19,497 bases of DNA from an uncultured Clostridia bacterium (GTDB lineage: Bacteria > Bacillota > Clostridia > Oscillospirales > Acutalibacteraceae): the NCBI GenBank assembly GCA_937898195.1, contig CALEJD010000008.1, positions 1-19,497 on the forward strand, given 5' to 3'. The position numbers and the translations under genes were made by a program. Positions 1-6,788 of the stretch are shown piece by piece; positions within the stretch are counted from its first letter, which is position 1, and each line of letters starts with the position of its first letter. The notes below the pieces were generated by a model that did not search any database, was not told where the DNA came from, and worked only from the letters and a program-made list of their open reading frames with translations.

Positions 1-377
1 TTTGCCATTTCTTTAATACGGTTATTTACTTCTTTAAGATTGAATTTTTCGCCTTCAACACCCAAAGCAACATTTTGTGCTGCACTAAAAATATCAATTA
101 ACTTGAAATGTTGATGAATCATACCAATTTTATGGTCAAAGGCATCACGAGGAGAACGAATAACAACTTCTTCACCATTAATAAGTATTTTACCAGAATC
201 AGGATAGTAAATTCCTGCAACCATATTCATAAGGGTTGTTTTTCCACAACCATTTTCACCGAGAATAGAAAGAATTTCGCCTTTATATACATCTAAACTA
301 ACATTATTGTTTGCAATTACTTTAGAGCCAAATTTTTTAGTAATATTTTTTAATTGAAGAATAACAGTTTTTTCCAT
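1..377 (-). CDS. ABC transporter ATP-binding protein, BMP/nucleoside type (N-terminal part, cut by window edge)
   Basis: The visible 125 residues are the N-terminal half of an ABC ATPase that would energise uptake of the ligand held by the binding protein encoded just upstream. The Walker A motif GENGCGKTT lies at residues 40-48. The Q-loop context GMIHQHFKLI (Q89) is characteristic of the sugar/nucleoside ATPases that partner BMP lipoproteins (YufO/NupO, RbsA-like), which normally have about 500 residues and two nucleotide-binding domains. The start is ATG at 377, with an AGGAG-like site in the upstream leader. It follows the BMP lipoprotein gene in the same direction after a 117-base gap holding a hairpin. 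The signature motif, Walker B and any second domain lie beyond the left edge, so the tandem-domain architecture is inferred. Permease genes would be expected further left. Confidence 0.9.
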   Translation of the reverse strand, partial: MEKTVILQLKNITKKFGSKVIANNNVSLDVYKGEILSILGENGCGKTTLMNMVAGIYYPDSGKILINGEEVVIRSPRDAFDHKIGMIHQHFKLIDIFSAAQNVALGVEGEKFNLKEVNNRIKEMA

Positions 378-425
378 AAGAAACTCCTTAAAAAATAAAG
401 GATTTTTATTTTGCTTATCATTCAA

Positions 426-455
426 GAAAGGCGAAGTTGTTGCGCTTCGCCTTTC
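426..455 (-). other. Intercistronic hairpin after the BMP lipoprotein gene
   Basis: There is a perfect 11-base inverted repeat (426-436 with 445-455, 8-base loop; arms GAAAGGCGAAG and CTTCGCCTTTC) between the lipoprotein gene and the ATPase gene. On the transcribed minus strand it is not followed by a run of U, so it is a poor intrinsic terminator. By analogy with other binding-protein operons, it may protect the 3' end of the upstream message or partly attenuate transcription, giving more binding protein than ATPase. That role is inferred; the repeat itself is seen directly. Confidence 0.6.
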
Positions 456-494
456 CCGTTAATTAAATAAGAATAACATCAAAAACTAATATGA

Positions 495-1718
495 TTATTC
501 AGTGATAGCTGTAATACCATCAATAATAATGTTGAAGTAAGGAGCTGAACGTTTTGCACTTTCGTTTACAAAAGTAATACCGTTAGCTGTTTCAACAACT
601 TCTGTTTCAGGAACAAAATCGCCTGCGTCATCAACGTCAGCAATAAATGAAGCTAATGGTTTGCCGTCAACTGTGAATGTTGAGCAGTCAAATACTTTAA
701 TTGTTCCATCTTTAAGACCAGCCTTAACAGCATCAAGTTTTTCTTGTGTACCCTTTGCAGCAGCAGTGCCAAGAGCTGTGATTTCTACAGAACCTGTTGC
801 GATTGTGCCTGTCCAGTCAGTATCAATAGCTTTGTCATTCTGAACGCAATCAATAATGTACTCGAAATATGGAGTCCAGTTGATTCTTGAAGCAATAATA
901 AATGTGTTTGGACATTTTTCAACAGTTGAACCGTTATAAGATACGTTAGGAATATTTCTTTCTTCACAAGCTGTAGGAGCGCCCCATGAGTCAGCGTGCT
1001 GAGAAATTAATTTGCAACCATTGTCGATGAGAGCAAGAGCTGTTGTCTTTTCAGCTGCTTCATCATACCAAGAGTTTGTATAGCGAACTTCCATTTTAAC
1101 GTTTTCTACTATTGATTTAACACCAAGGTAGAATGATGTGTAACCTGAAATAACTTCAGCATATGGGAATGCACCAACATAACCGATTTTTGCATTTTCG
1201 TCAGAAACTTTACCTTCAGCGTCGCCATAAAGTTCAACGAGCTTCATACCAGCTGCAACACCTGCAAGGTATCTGCCTTCATAGATTGAAGCAAATGCAT
1301 TGTGGAAGTTAGCAAGCTTTTCTGTGTGAGCTCTTGTACCTGTAGCATGGCAGAATTCAACTTCTGGGAATTCTTTAGCTGCCTGAATCATATAAGGTTC
1401 GTGACCAAATGAGTCAGCGAAGATAAGGTCATATGACTCAGCTAAGTCAGCTGCTTGGTCATAACAAGCTGTACCTTCAGCGATGTCAGTAACGATTGTG
1501 TAATCATCAGCTGTGAGACCTTTGTTTGCACAAGCCTGTTTGAAAGCATCGATGAAGTTTTTGTCGTATGTTGATGAGTCACCGTGTAAGCAAATAAGAG
1601 CAGCTTTAATTTTCTTTGCATCAGTGTCTCCGTTGTTGTTACCGCCACATGCTGCAAAGCAAGTAACAACGAGAGCAATAGCCATAACTACTGCAAGAAC
1701 TTTTTTGAGATTTTTCAT
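495..1718 (-). CDS. BMP/PnrA-family ABC transporter substrate-binding lipoprotein
   Basis: This 407-residue exported lipoprotein is predicted to bind a nucleoside, purine or sugar-like ligand outside the membrane and pass it to an ABC importer. It has a lysine-rich start (MKNLKKVLAV), a hydrophobic segment and a lipobox ending FAAC with the lipidated cysteine at residue 24, followed by a glycine/asparagine-rich linker. Family-typical segments include the region around FADSFGHEPYMIQAA and YEGRYLAGVAAG, both hallmarks of BMP (basic membrane protein/PnrA/Med) proteins. An AAAAGGAGAG site precedes the ATG. It sits 54 bases after xpt and upstream of the ATPase gene, apparently in one operon. The xpt linkage favours a purine or nucleoside ligand, but ligand identity cannot be read from the sequence, since some BMP homologues are annotated only as simple-sugar binders. 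Confidence 0.92.
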   Translation of the reverse strand: MKNLKKVLAVVMAIALVVTCFAACGGNNNGDTDAKKIKAALICLHGDSSTYDKNFIDAFKQACANKGLTADDYTIVTDIAEGTACYDQAADLAESYDLIFADSFGHEPYMIQAAKEFPEVEFCHATGTRAHTEKLANFHNAFASIYEGRYLAGVAAGMKLVELYGDAEGKVSDENAKIGYVGAFPYAEVISGYTSFYLGVKSIVENVKMEVRYTNSWYDEAAEKTTALALIDNGCKLISQHADSWGAPTACEERNIPNVSYNGSTVEKCPNTFIIASRINWTPYFEYIIDCVQNDKAIDTDWTGTIATGSVEITALGTAAAKGTQEKLDAVKAGLKDGTIKVFDCSTFTVDGKPLASFIADVDDAGDFVPETEVVETANGITFVNESAKRSAPYFNIIIDGITAITE

Positions 1719-1772
1719 AATTCTTTTTCTCTCCTTTTTATTTTTGTAATATTAAACAGCTTTGCGCTGTAA

Positions 1773-2354
1773 TTACCTTGTGCCAAAAGTGATTTCACCA
1801 GTTGTATCATCCATAGCGTCAATAATTGCCATTGATTCAACTTTAATTCCCTGTGCTCTTAATTTATCGCCACCGCCTTGGAATCCTTTTTCAATAGCGA
1901 TGCCACAACCAGCAAGGTGAGCTCCAGATTGTTTGACGATATCTATAAGACCGAGCAATGCGTTGCCCTTTGCAAGAAAATCATCGACGATTAAAACATT
2001 ATCGTTTTCATTCAAAAATGATTTTGAAACAATTATGTCATAAGTGCATTGGTGAGTAAAAGATTCTACCTGACTTGTATAAACATCACCTTTGATGTTT
2101 ATGGTCTTAGTCTTTTTTGCAAAAAGTAGTGGACAACCAAACTGTTGAGCAACCATACAACCAACACCAATTCCAGAAGCTTCTATTGTAAGTACTTTTG
2201 TAATGTTTTCGTCTGCGAAAAGTTTCTTTAGTTCAACACCCATTTGTGAAAGTAATTCAACATCTATCTGATGATTAAGAAAACTGTCAACTTTCAAAAC
2301 GTTTCCCGCAAAAACTTTACCGTCTTTAATAATTCTTTCTTCTAAAATTTTCAT
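1773..2354 (-). CDS. xpt: Xanthine phosphoribosyltransferase
   Basis: Xpt converts xanthine and PRPP to XMP in cytoplasmic purine salvage. The 193-residue product matches the usual Xpt length of about 190-194. It carries the family segment KVDSFLNHQIDV at residues 21-32, IEASGIG at 57-63 and the PRPP-binding motif VLIVDDFLAKGNA at 120-132. The start is placed at the ATG at 2354, preceded by GAGGG at good spacing. A longer in-frame version from a TTG at 2396 would extend past the start of B. subtilis Xpt and would lie at the -10 box. It is the first gene of an apparent operon with the BMP lipoprotein and ABC ATPase, which suggests that imported purines are the substrates. No purine riboswitch is present: the predicted leader is only about 25 bases. 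Confidence 0.95.
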   Translation of the reverse strand: MKILEERIIKDGKVFAGNVLKVDSFLNHQIDVELLSQMGVELKKLFADENITKVLTIEASGIGVGCMVAQQFGCPLLFAKKTKTINIKGDVYTSQVESFTHQCTYDIIVSKSFLNENDNVLIVDDFLAKGNALLGLIDIVKQSGAHLAGCGIAIEKGFQGGGDKLRAQGIKVESMAIIDAMDDTTGEITFGTR

Positions 2355-2384
2355 ACTTTTACCCTCATCGTCAATATATAGGTA

Positions 2385-2413
2385 ATTATACTTCAAAATG
2401 AAAAAAAATACAA
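2385..2413 (-). promoter_or_regulatory. Sigma-A-type promoter of the xpt-BMP transporter operon
   Basis: Read on the minus strand, TTGTAT (2413-2408), a 17-base spacer and TATAAT (2390-2385) match the housekeeping consensus well. The predicted transcription start, near 2378, leaves a leader of about 25 bases before the xpt ATG. That is too short for a purine aptamer of the kind found before xpt in Bacillus. Confidence 0.7.
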
Positions 2414-2482
2414 TATTTTTTATCTGTTTTTTCGTGGAATTTTTTATGGATTATTTGGTAAAAATATATAAAAAGTTAATGT

Positions 2483-2501
2483 TTGTCTTAATATTGGACA
2501 A
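2483..2501. promoter_or_regulatory. Inverted repeat upstream of the maltodextrin operon (possible operator)
   Basis: TTGTC (2483-2487) and GACAA (2497-2501) form a perfect five-base dyad separated by nine bases, about 20 bases before the binding-protein start codon and just before its GGGAGG ribosome binding site. The position would suit an operator or a weak leader hairpin. It does not resemble the LacI/MalR or CcpA (cre) operator consensus, and the arms are short. I could not find a convincing -35/-10 pair for this operon in 2397-2510. Confidence 0.25.
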
Positions 2502-2522
2502 GCATTAAACGGGAGGTAAAAT

Positions 2523-3875
2523 ATGAAAAAAATATTATCAATTCTAATTGCAATTTGTATTTTTTCAACTTTCTTTACTGCTTGTAAAAGTAATGTTGAA
2601 GATTCACCACAAGGACAAGGGGGAGAAAATGCTGCGGTTGTCAGATTTTTAAATTTCAAACCTGAAGTGGCATCTGTTTATGACGAAATCGCAAAAGCAT
2701 ATAAAAATGAAACAGGAAAAACTCTTATTGTTGAAACCGCAGCTAGTGGTAACTATGAGCAGACACTCTCTGCAAAAATGGGGACAAGCGAAGCACCAAC
2801 GCTCTTTCAAATAAATGGTCCCAAAGGCTATATTAACTGGAAGGATTATTGCGCAGATTTATCTGAAACTGAACTTTATAAGCATTTGACCGACAAATCG
2901 CTTGCCGTTACAGTTGGCGGCGGAGTTTATGGTATTCCTTATGTAGTTGAAGGCTATGGAATTATTTACAATAAAGAGATAACAGACAAATATTTTGCTT
3001 TGGGTGATAAAGCGACCCAATATAAATCTATGGATGAAATAAAAAGTTTTGATGCATTGAAATCAGTAGTTGAAGATATGCAAAAAAATGCATCAAAATT
3101 AGGAATTAAAGGCGTGTTTGCATCAACCTCATTAAAAACAGGTGAGGATTGGCGTTGGCAGACACATCTTGCAAATATTCCTTTATATTATGAATTCACA
3201 AAAAATGAAATTGATTTATCAAGTGATGCAACAAAAACAGTAAAATTTGAATTTTCTGATAATTTCAAGAATATTTTTGATTTATATATAAATAATTCTG
3301 TTAGTGATAAAAAGGTTTTAGGTTCTAAAATTGTTGATGAATCTATGGCAGAATTTGCACTTGGGCAATGCGCAATGGTGCAGAACGGTAACTGGGCATG
3401 GTCACAAATTAGCCAAGTAAATGGCAATAAAGTTAAAGCAGAAAATATTAAATATTTACCAATATATATGGGTATTCAGGGCGAAGAGAATCAGGGGCTT
3501 TGCATTGGTACAGAAAACTTTTTTGCAATTAATTCAAAAGCATCACAAGAAGAACAAAAAGCAACAGAAGAATTTATTTATTGGCTATTTTCAAGCAAAA
3601 CAGGCAAGGATTTTGTTGTTAATCAGTTAAAGTTAATAGCTCCTTTTGATACTTTTAATGATAATGAAAAACCAAGTGACCCGTTAGCGCAAGAAGTTAT
3701 TAACTGGATGAATAAAGCAGAAGTAACAACAATTCCGTGGAATTTCACAGTTTTTCCAAGTCAGACATTTAAAAGTGATTTTGGTGCTGCACTTCTTCAA
3801 TATTCACAGGGTACAAAAGAATGGAACGATGTGAAGAAACTTTTTGTTGACCGTTGGAAGAGTGAAAGTCAGTAA
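2523..3875 (+). CDS. Maltodextrin-type ABC transporter substrate-binding lipoprotein (family 1, MalE-like)
   Basis: This 450-residue extracellular binding protein is predicted to capture maltose or maltodextrins for the downstream permeases. The signal peptide ends in a lipobox (FFTAC) with the lipidated cysteine at residue 21, followed by a flexible acidic/glycine linker. The rest looks like a family 1 solute-binding protein: a PTLFQINGPKG stretch near residues 92-102, a GIPYVVEGYGIIYN hinge-like segment near 138-151, and the tryptophan-rich C-terminal region typical of sugar binders. A strong GGGAGG site at 2511-2516 precedes the ATG. It is the first gene of a six-gene plus-strand operon, divergent from xpt. 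The maltodextrin assignment comes from linkage to malQ and glgP; the protein alone would support only oligosaccharide binding. Confidence 0.9.
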   Translation: MKKILSILIAICIFSTFFTACKSNVEDSPQGQGGENAAVVRFLNFKPEVASVYDEIAKAYKNETGKTLIVETAASGNYEQTLSAKMGTSEAPTLFQINGPKGYINWKDYCADLSETELYKHLTDKSLAVTVGGGVYGIPYVVEGYGIIYNKEITDKYFALGDKATQYKSMDEIKSFDALKSVVEDMQKNASKLGIKGVFASTSLKTGEDWRWQTHLANIPLYYEFTKNEIDLSSDATKTVKFEFSDNFKNIFDLYINNSVSDKKVLGSKIVDESMAEFALGQCAMVQNGNWAWSQISQVNGNKVKAENIKYLPIYMGIQGEENQGLCIGTENFFAINSKASQEEQKATEEFIYWLFSSKTGKDFVVNQLKLIAPFDTFNDNEKPSDPLAQEVINWMNKAEVTTIPWNFTVFPSQTFKSDFGAALLQYSQGTKEWNDVKKLFVDRWKSESQ

Positions 3876-3886
3876 TTAAAATTTAA

Positions 3887-3915
3887 AATCGCCCCGCTGA
3901 AAAAGCAGGGCGATT
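3887..3915 (+). other. Intercistronic hairpin after the maltodextrin-binding protein gene
   Basis: Arms at 3887-3897 and 3905-3915 pair over 11 bases with one C:A mismatch around a seven-base loop. This GC-rich stem is unusual for such an AT-rich region. It is followed by CTTTCGCAAGG rather than a T-run, so it is not a normal terminator. It sits between the binding-protein gene and the first permease gene, where a stem can stabilise the upstream message and lower permease expression, as the malE-malF intergenic repeat does in E. coli. The role is inferred. Confidence 0.6.
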
Positions 3916-3936
3916 CTTTCGCAAGGATTGATTATT

Positions 3937-4782
3937 ATGGAGAAAAATATCAGAAAATATTTTCCAATTTTTTTATTCCCAACTTTAATTTCATTCACTT
4001 TAGTATTTTTAATCCCATTCATATTGGGAATTTACTTATCCTTTACTAAATTTACAACAGTTGAGAATGCAACATGGGTTGGTATTGAAAATTATATTAA
4101 GGCATTTACCCAAGATACTAATTTTTTGAATGCTTTATGGTTTACAGTAAAATTTACTGTTGTATCAGTTATAACAATAAATATTTTAGCATTTTGTCTA
4201 GCTTTGATTTTAACAAAAGCGATAAAAGGCACATCTTTCTTCAGAACAGTTTTTTTTATGCCTAACTTAATTGGTGGAATCGTTTTAGGATATATATGGA
4301 ATTTGTTAATTAATTCTATATTGGGAATATTCGGATATGATATTACCTATGATGCTAGATTCGGCTTTTGGGGATTAGTTTTTCTTATGAACTGGCAATT
4401 AATCGGATATATGATGGTTATTTATATAGCTGGTATTCAAAACATCCCTAAAGAATTAAATGAAGCGGCTAAAATTGATGGTGCATCATCGTTTAATATT
4501 TTAAAAAATGTAACAATTCCAATGGTAATGCCATCTGTAACAATATGTCTTTTTCTAACGCTGACAAATTCATTTAAACTTTTTGACCAGAATTTAGCGT
4601 TGACGGGTGGAGCTCCAGCAAGAGAAACATCTATGCTGGCACTTGATATTTTTAATACTTTTTATGGAAGAATTGGTTGGCAAGGTGTTGGACAAGCAAA
4701 AGCAGTTGTTTTCTTTTTAATTGTTGCAATTATTGCTTTTGTACAGTTGAAAATTACAGCAAGAAAAGAGGTTGAACATTGA
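3937..4782 (+). CDS. Carbohydrate ABC transporter permease, MalF-type
   Basis: This integral membrane protein of 281 residues is one half of the maltodextrin permease channel. About six hydrophobic segments are visible, starting near residues 9-36. The cytoplasmic EAA loop (EAAKIDGAS, near residues 177-185) is where the MalK-type ATPase docks. At this length it lacks the large periplasmic P2 domain of enterobacterial MalF and resembles the compact Gram-positive sugar permeases. The start is placed at ATG 3937, nine bases after AAGGA; an in-frame TTG at 3928 would overlap that ribosome binding site. The next permease gene begins within its stop codon region, implying translational coupling. 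Confidence 0.93.
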   Translation: MEKNIRKYFPIFLFPTLISFTLVFLIPFILGIYLSFTKFTTVENATWVGIENYIKAFTQDTNFLNALWFTVKFTVVSVITINILAFCLALILTKAIKGTSFFRTVFFMPNLIGGIVLGYIWNLLINSILGIFGYDITYDARFGFWGLVFLMNWQLIGYMMVIYIAGIQNIPKELNEAAKIDGASSFNILKNVTIPMVMPSVTICLFLTLTNSFKLFDQNLALTGGAPARETSMLALDIFNTFYGRIGWQGVGQAKAVVFFLIVAIIAFVQLKITARKEVEH

Positions 4783-5615
4783 TAAAAAATAAAAAATCTA
4801 ATGCATTTGCATTTGCTGTTTTGTTGCTATTATCAGTTGTTTTTCTTTTTCCTATTTATCTTGTTGTGATGAACTCATTTAAATCAAGATTTAACATTAT
4901 TAGTGAACCATTTGTATTCCCCAATGGTGAAACCTTTGTTGGTCTTGAAAACTATATTTCTGGAATTCAAACTTCAGGAATACTTGAAGCTTTTTTAAGA
5001 ACGCTCTTTATAACTGTTGGCTCTGTATTAGAAATAGTAGTTTTCACATCAATGACCGCCTGGTATATAACAAGGGTAAAAAACAGATACACAAAAGGGA
5101 TTTATTATTTGTTTTTGTTCAGTATGATTGTTCCTTTTCAGATGGTTATGTTTACAATGACTGCCGTTTGCATAAAACTGGGACTTAATAATATATTGGG
5201 AATAATTCCAGTGTATCTCGGATTTGGTTCAGGTTTATCGGTATTTATGTTCTGTGGTTTTATTAAAGGATTACCACGTGAAATAGAAGAAGCGGCGATG
5301 ATTGATGGTTGTAGCCCCATAAAAACATTTTTTATGGTTGTTTTTCCAATTTTAAAACCGACAGCAATAACTGTTGCGATTTTAAATGCAATGTGGATTT
5401 GGAATGATTTCTTACTTCCATATTTACTTTTAGGTACAAAAAACAAAACATTATCGGTTGCAATTCAAATAACAATGCAAGGTGCATATGGTTCAATAAA
5501 TTGGGGTGGATTTATGGCAATGCTTGTGCTTGCGATAATTCCAATTATTATATTCTATCTGTTCTGTCAAAAATATATTATTAAAGGTGTTATTGACGGG
5601 GCAGTCAAAGGTTAG
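4779..5615 (+). CDS. Carbohydrate ABC transporter permease, MalG-type
   Basis: This is the second membrane half of the maltodextrin importer, 278 residues with about six transmembrane stretches. The EAA loop (EAAMIDGCS, residues 171-179) is the contact for the ATPase. The start is a TTG at 4779 that overlaps the TGA of the upstream permease by four bases. AGAGG at 4767-4771 sits seven bases before it, which supports the TTG and implies translational coupling. The PREIEEAAMIDG context and the FLFPIYLVVMNSF N-terminus are typical of the MalG/AraQ/LacG group. Its place after the MalF-type gene and before the ATPase gene is the usual order. Substrate is inferred from malQ and glgP. Confidence 0.93.
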   Translation: MIKNKKSNAFAFAVLLLLSVVFLFPIYLVVMNSFKSRFNIISEPFVFPNGETFVGLENYISGIQTSGILEAFLRTLFITVGSVLEIVVFTSMTAWYITRVKNRYTKGIYYLFLFSMIVPFQMVMFTMTAVCIKLGLNNILGIIPVYLGFGSGLSVFMFCGFIKGLPREIEEAAMIDGCSPIKTFFMVVFPILKPTAITVAILNAMWIWNDFLLPYLLLGTKNKTLSVAIQITMQGAYGSINWGGFMAMLVLAIIPIIIFYLFCQKYIIKGVIDGAVKG

Positions 5616-5623
5616 GTAGAAAT

Positions 5624-6730
5624 ATGGCTTCTATATCACTAAAAAACATTAAAAAGACTTATGAAGATGGTGTGACAGTAATTGAAAATTTAAACCTTGA
5701 AATTAAAGATAAAGAATTTGTCATATTAGTTGGACCATCCGGTTGTGGTAAATCAACAACACTTCGTATGATTGCGGGGCTTGAAGAAATATCAGATGGT
5801 GAACTTTATATTGGCAACAAACTTGTCAATAATGTTTCACCTAAAGACCGTGACATTGCAATGGTGTTTCAAAGTTATGCATTATATCCGCATATGAGCG
5901 TATATAAAAATATGGCTTTTGGACTGAAAAATAGAAAAGTACCGAAAGATGAAATTGATAAAAAGGTTCGTGCAGCGGCAAAAGCACTTGAAATAGAACA
6001 ATATCTTAACAGAAAACCAAGAGCATTGTCAGGTGGACAAAGACAGAGAGTAGCACTTGGACGAGCGATGGTCAGAGAGCCCTCAGTATTTTTGTTAGAC
6101 GAACCGTTATCAAATCTTGATGCAAAACTGAGAACAGAAATGCGAAGCAGAATAACAATGCTTCATAAAGAACTTCAAACAACATTTGTTTATGTTACGC
6201 ATGACCAGACAGAAGCTATGACAATGGGTGACCGCATTGTTGTTATGAAAGATGGTGTAATAATGCAGAATGACACACCACAGATGCTTTATAATCACCC
6301 ACAGAATATGTTTGTAGCAGGTTTTATCGGCTCACCGCAAATGAATTTTATTAACAGTAAAATTACAAGAAAAACTGATGGATTTTACGCTCAATTCTAT
6401 AATTACGGGTTAAAACTTCCCAAACGAATGGAAGAGCCATTATCTTTATACACAGAAAAAGAAGTTGTTTTAGGAATAAGACCTGAAGACCTTCATACAG
6501 AACATTTTTATTATAATAAGGATAAAGATAATATTATTGAGTTGTATGTTGATATTGCAGAAATGACAGGCTCAGATTACTATTTATATGGTTTAATAGG
6601 TGATGAAAAAATAATTGCAAATGTTTCTGCTAATTCTCAAGCAAAAAGTGATACAGAGTGTAAACTTGCCATTGACACTGAAAAAATTCATATATTTGAT
6701 AAAATCAGCGAAAAACTTATATGTGATTGA
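5624..6730 (+). CDS. malK: Sugar ABC transporter ATP-binding protein, MalK/MsmX/UgpC family
   Basis: This 368-residue cytoplasmic ATPase drives the permease pair encoded upstream. All nucleotide-binding motifs are intact: Walker A GPSGCGKST at 37-45, Q-loop Q83, signature LSGGQ at 135-139, Walker B VFLLDE at 155-160 and the switch histidine H193 in THDQTEAMT. After about residue 235 comes the C-terminal regulatory region of MalK/UgpC proteins, including GIRPEDLH, consistent with a TOBE/OB-fold domain. It starts eight bases after the permease stop, preceded by a modest AGGT ribosome binding site. Many Firmicutes use one shared MsmX ATPase for several sugar importers, so a dedicated ATPase inside the operon is informative; it may still serve other systems. 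Confidence 0.93.
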   Translation: MASISLKNIKKTYEDGVTVIENLNLEIKDKEFVILVGPSGCGKSTTLRMIAGLEEISDGELYIGNKLVNNVSPKDRDIAMVFQSYALYPHMSVYKNMAFGLKNRKVPKDEIDKKVRAAAKALEIEQYLNRKPRALSGGQRQRVALGRAMVREPSVFLLDEPLSNLDAKLRTEMRSRITMLHKELQTTFVYVTHDQTEAMTMGDRIVVMKDGVIMQNDTPQMLYNHPQNMFVAGFIGSPQMNFINSKITRKTDGFYAQFYNYGLKLPKRMEEPLSLYTEKEVVLGIRPEDLHTEHFYYNKDKDNIIELYVDIAEMTGSDYYLYGLIGDEKIIANVSANSQAKSDTECKLAIDTEKIHIFDKISEKLICD

Positions 6731-6788
6731 CTTTTTTAAAGAAAAATAATATATTTTTATATAGTTTATTTTTTAGGTAAGTGATTTT

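Noticed and set aside
1756..1770. Small hairpin ACAGC-N5-GCTGT between xpt and the BMP lipoprotein gene
   Set aside because: Only five base pairs with no T tract; too weak to call a terminator or attenuator.
2355..2396. Upstream TTG start (2396) extending xpt by 14 codons
   Set aside because: It coincides with the spacer just upstream of the predicted -10 box, lacks a ribosome binding site and extends past the family N-terminus.
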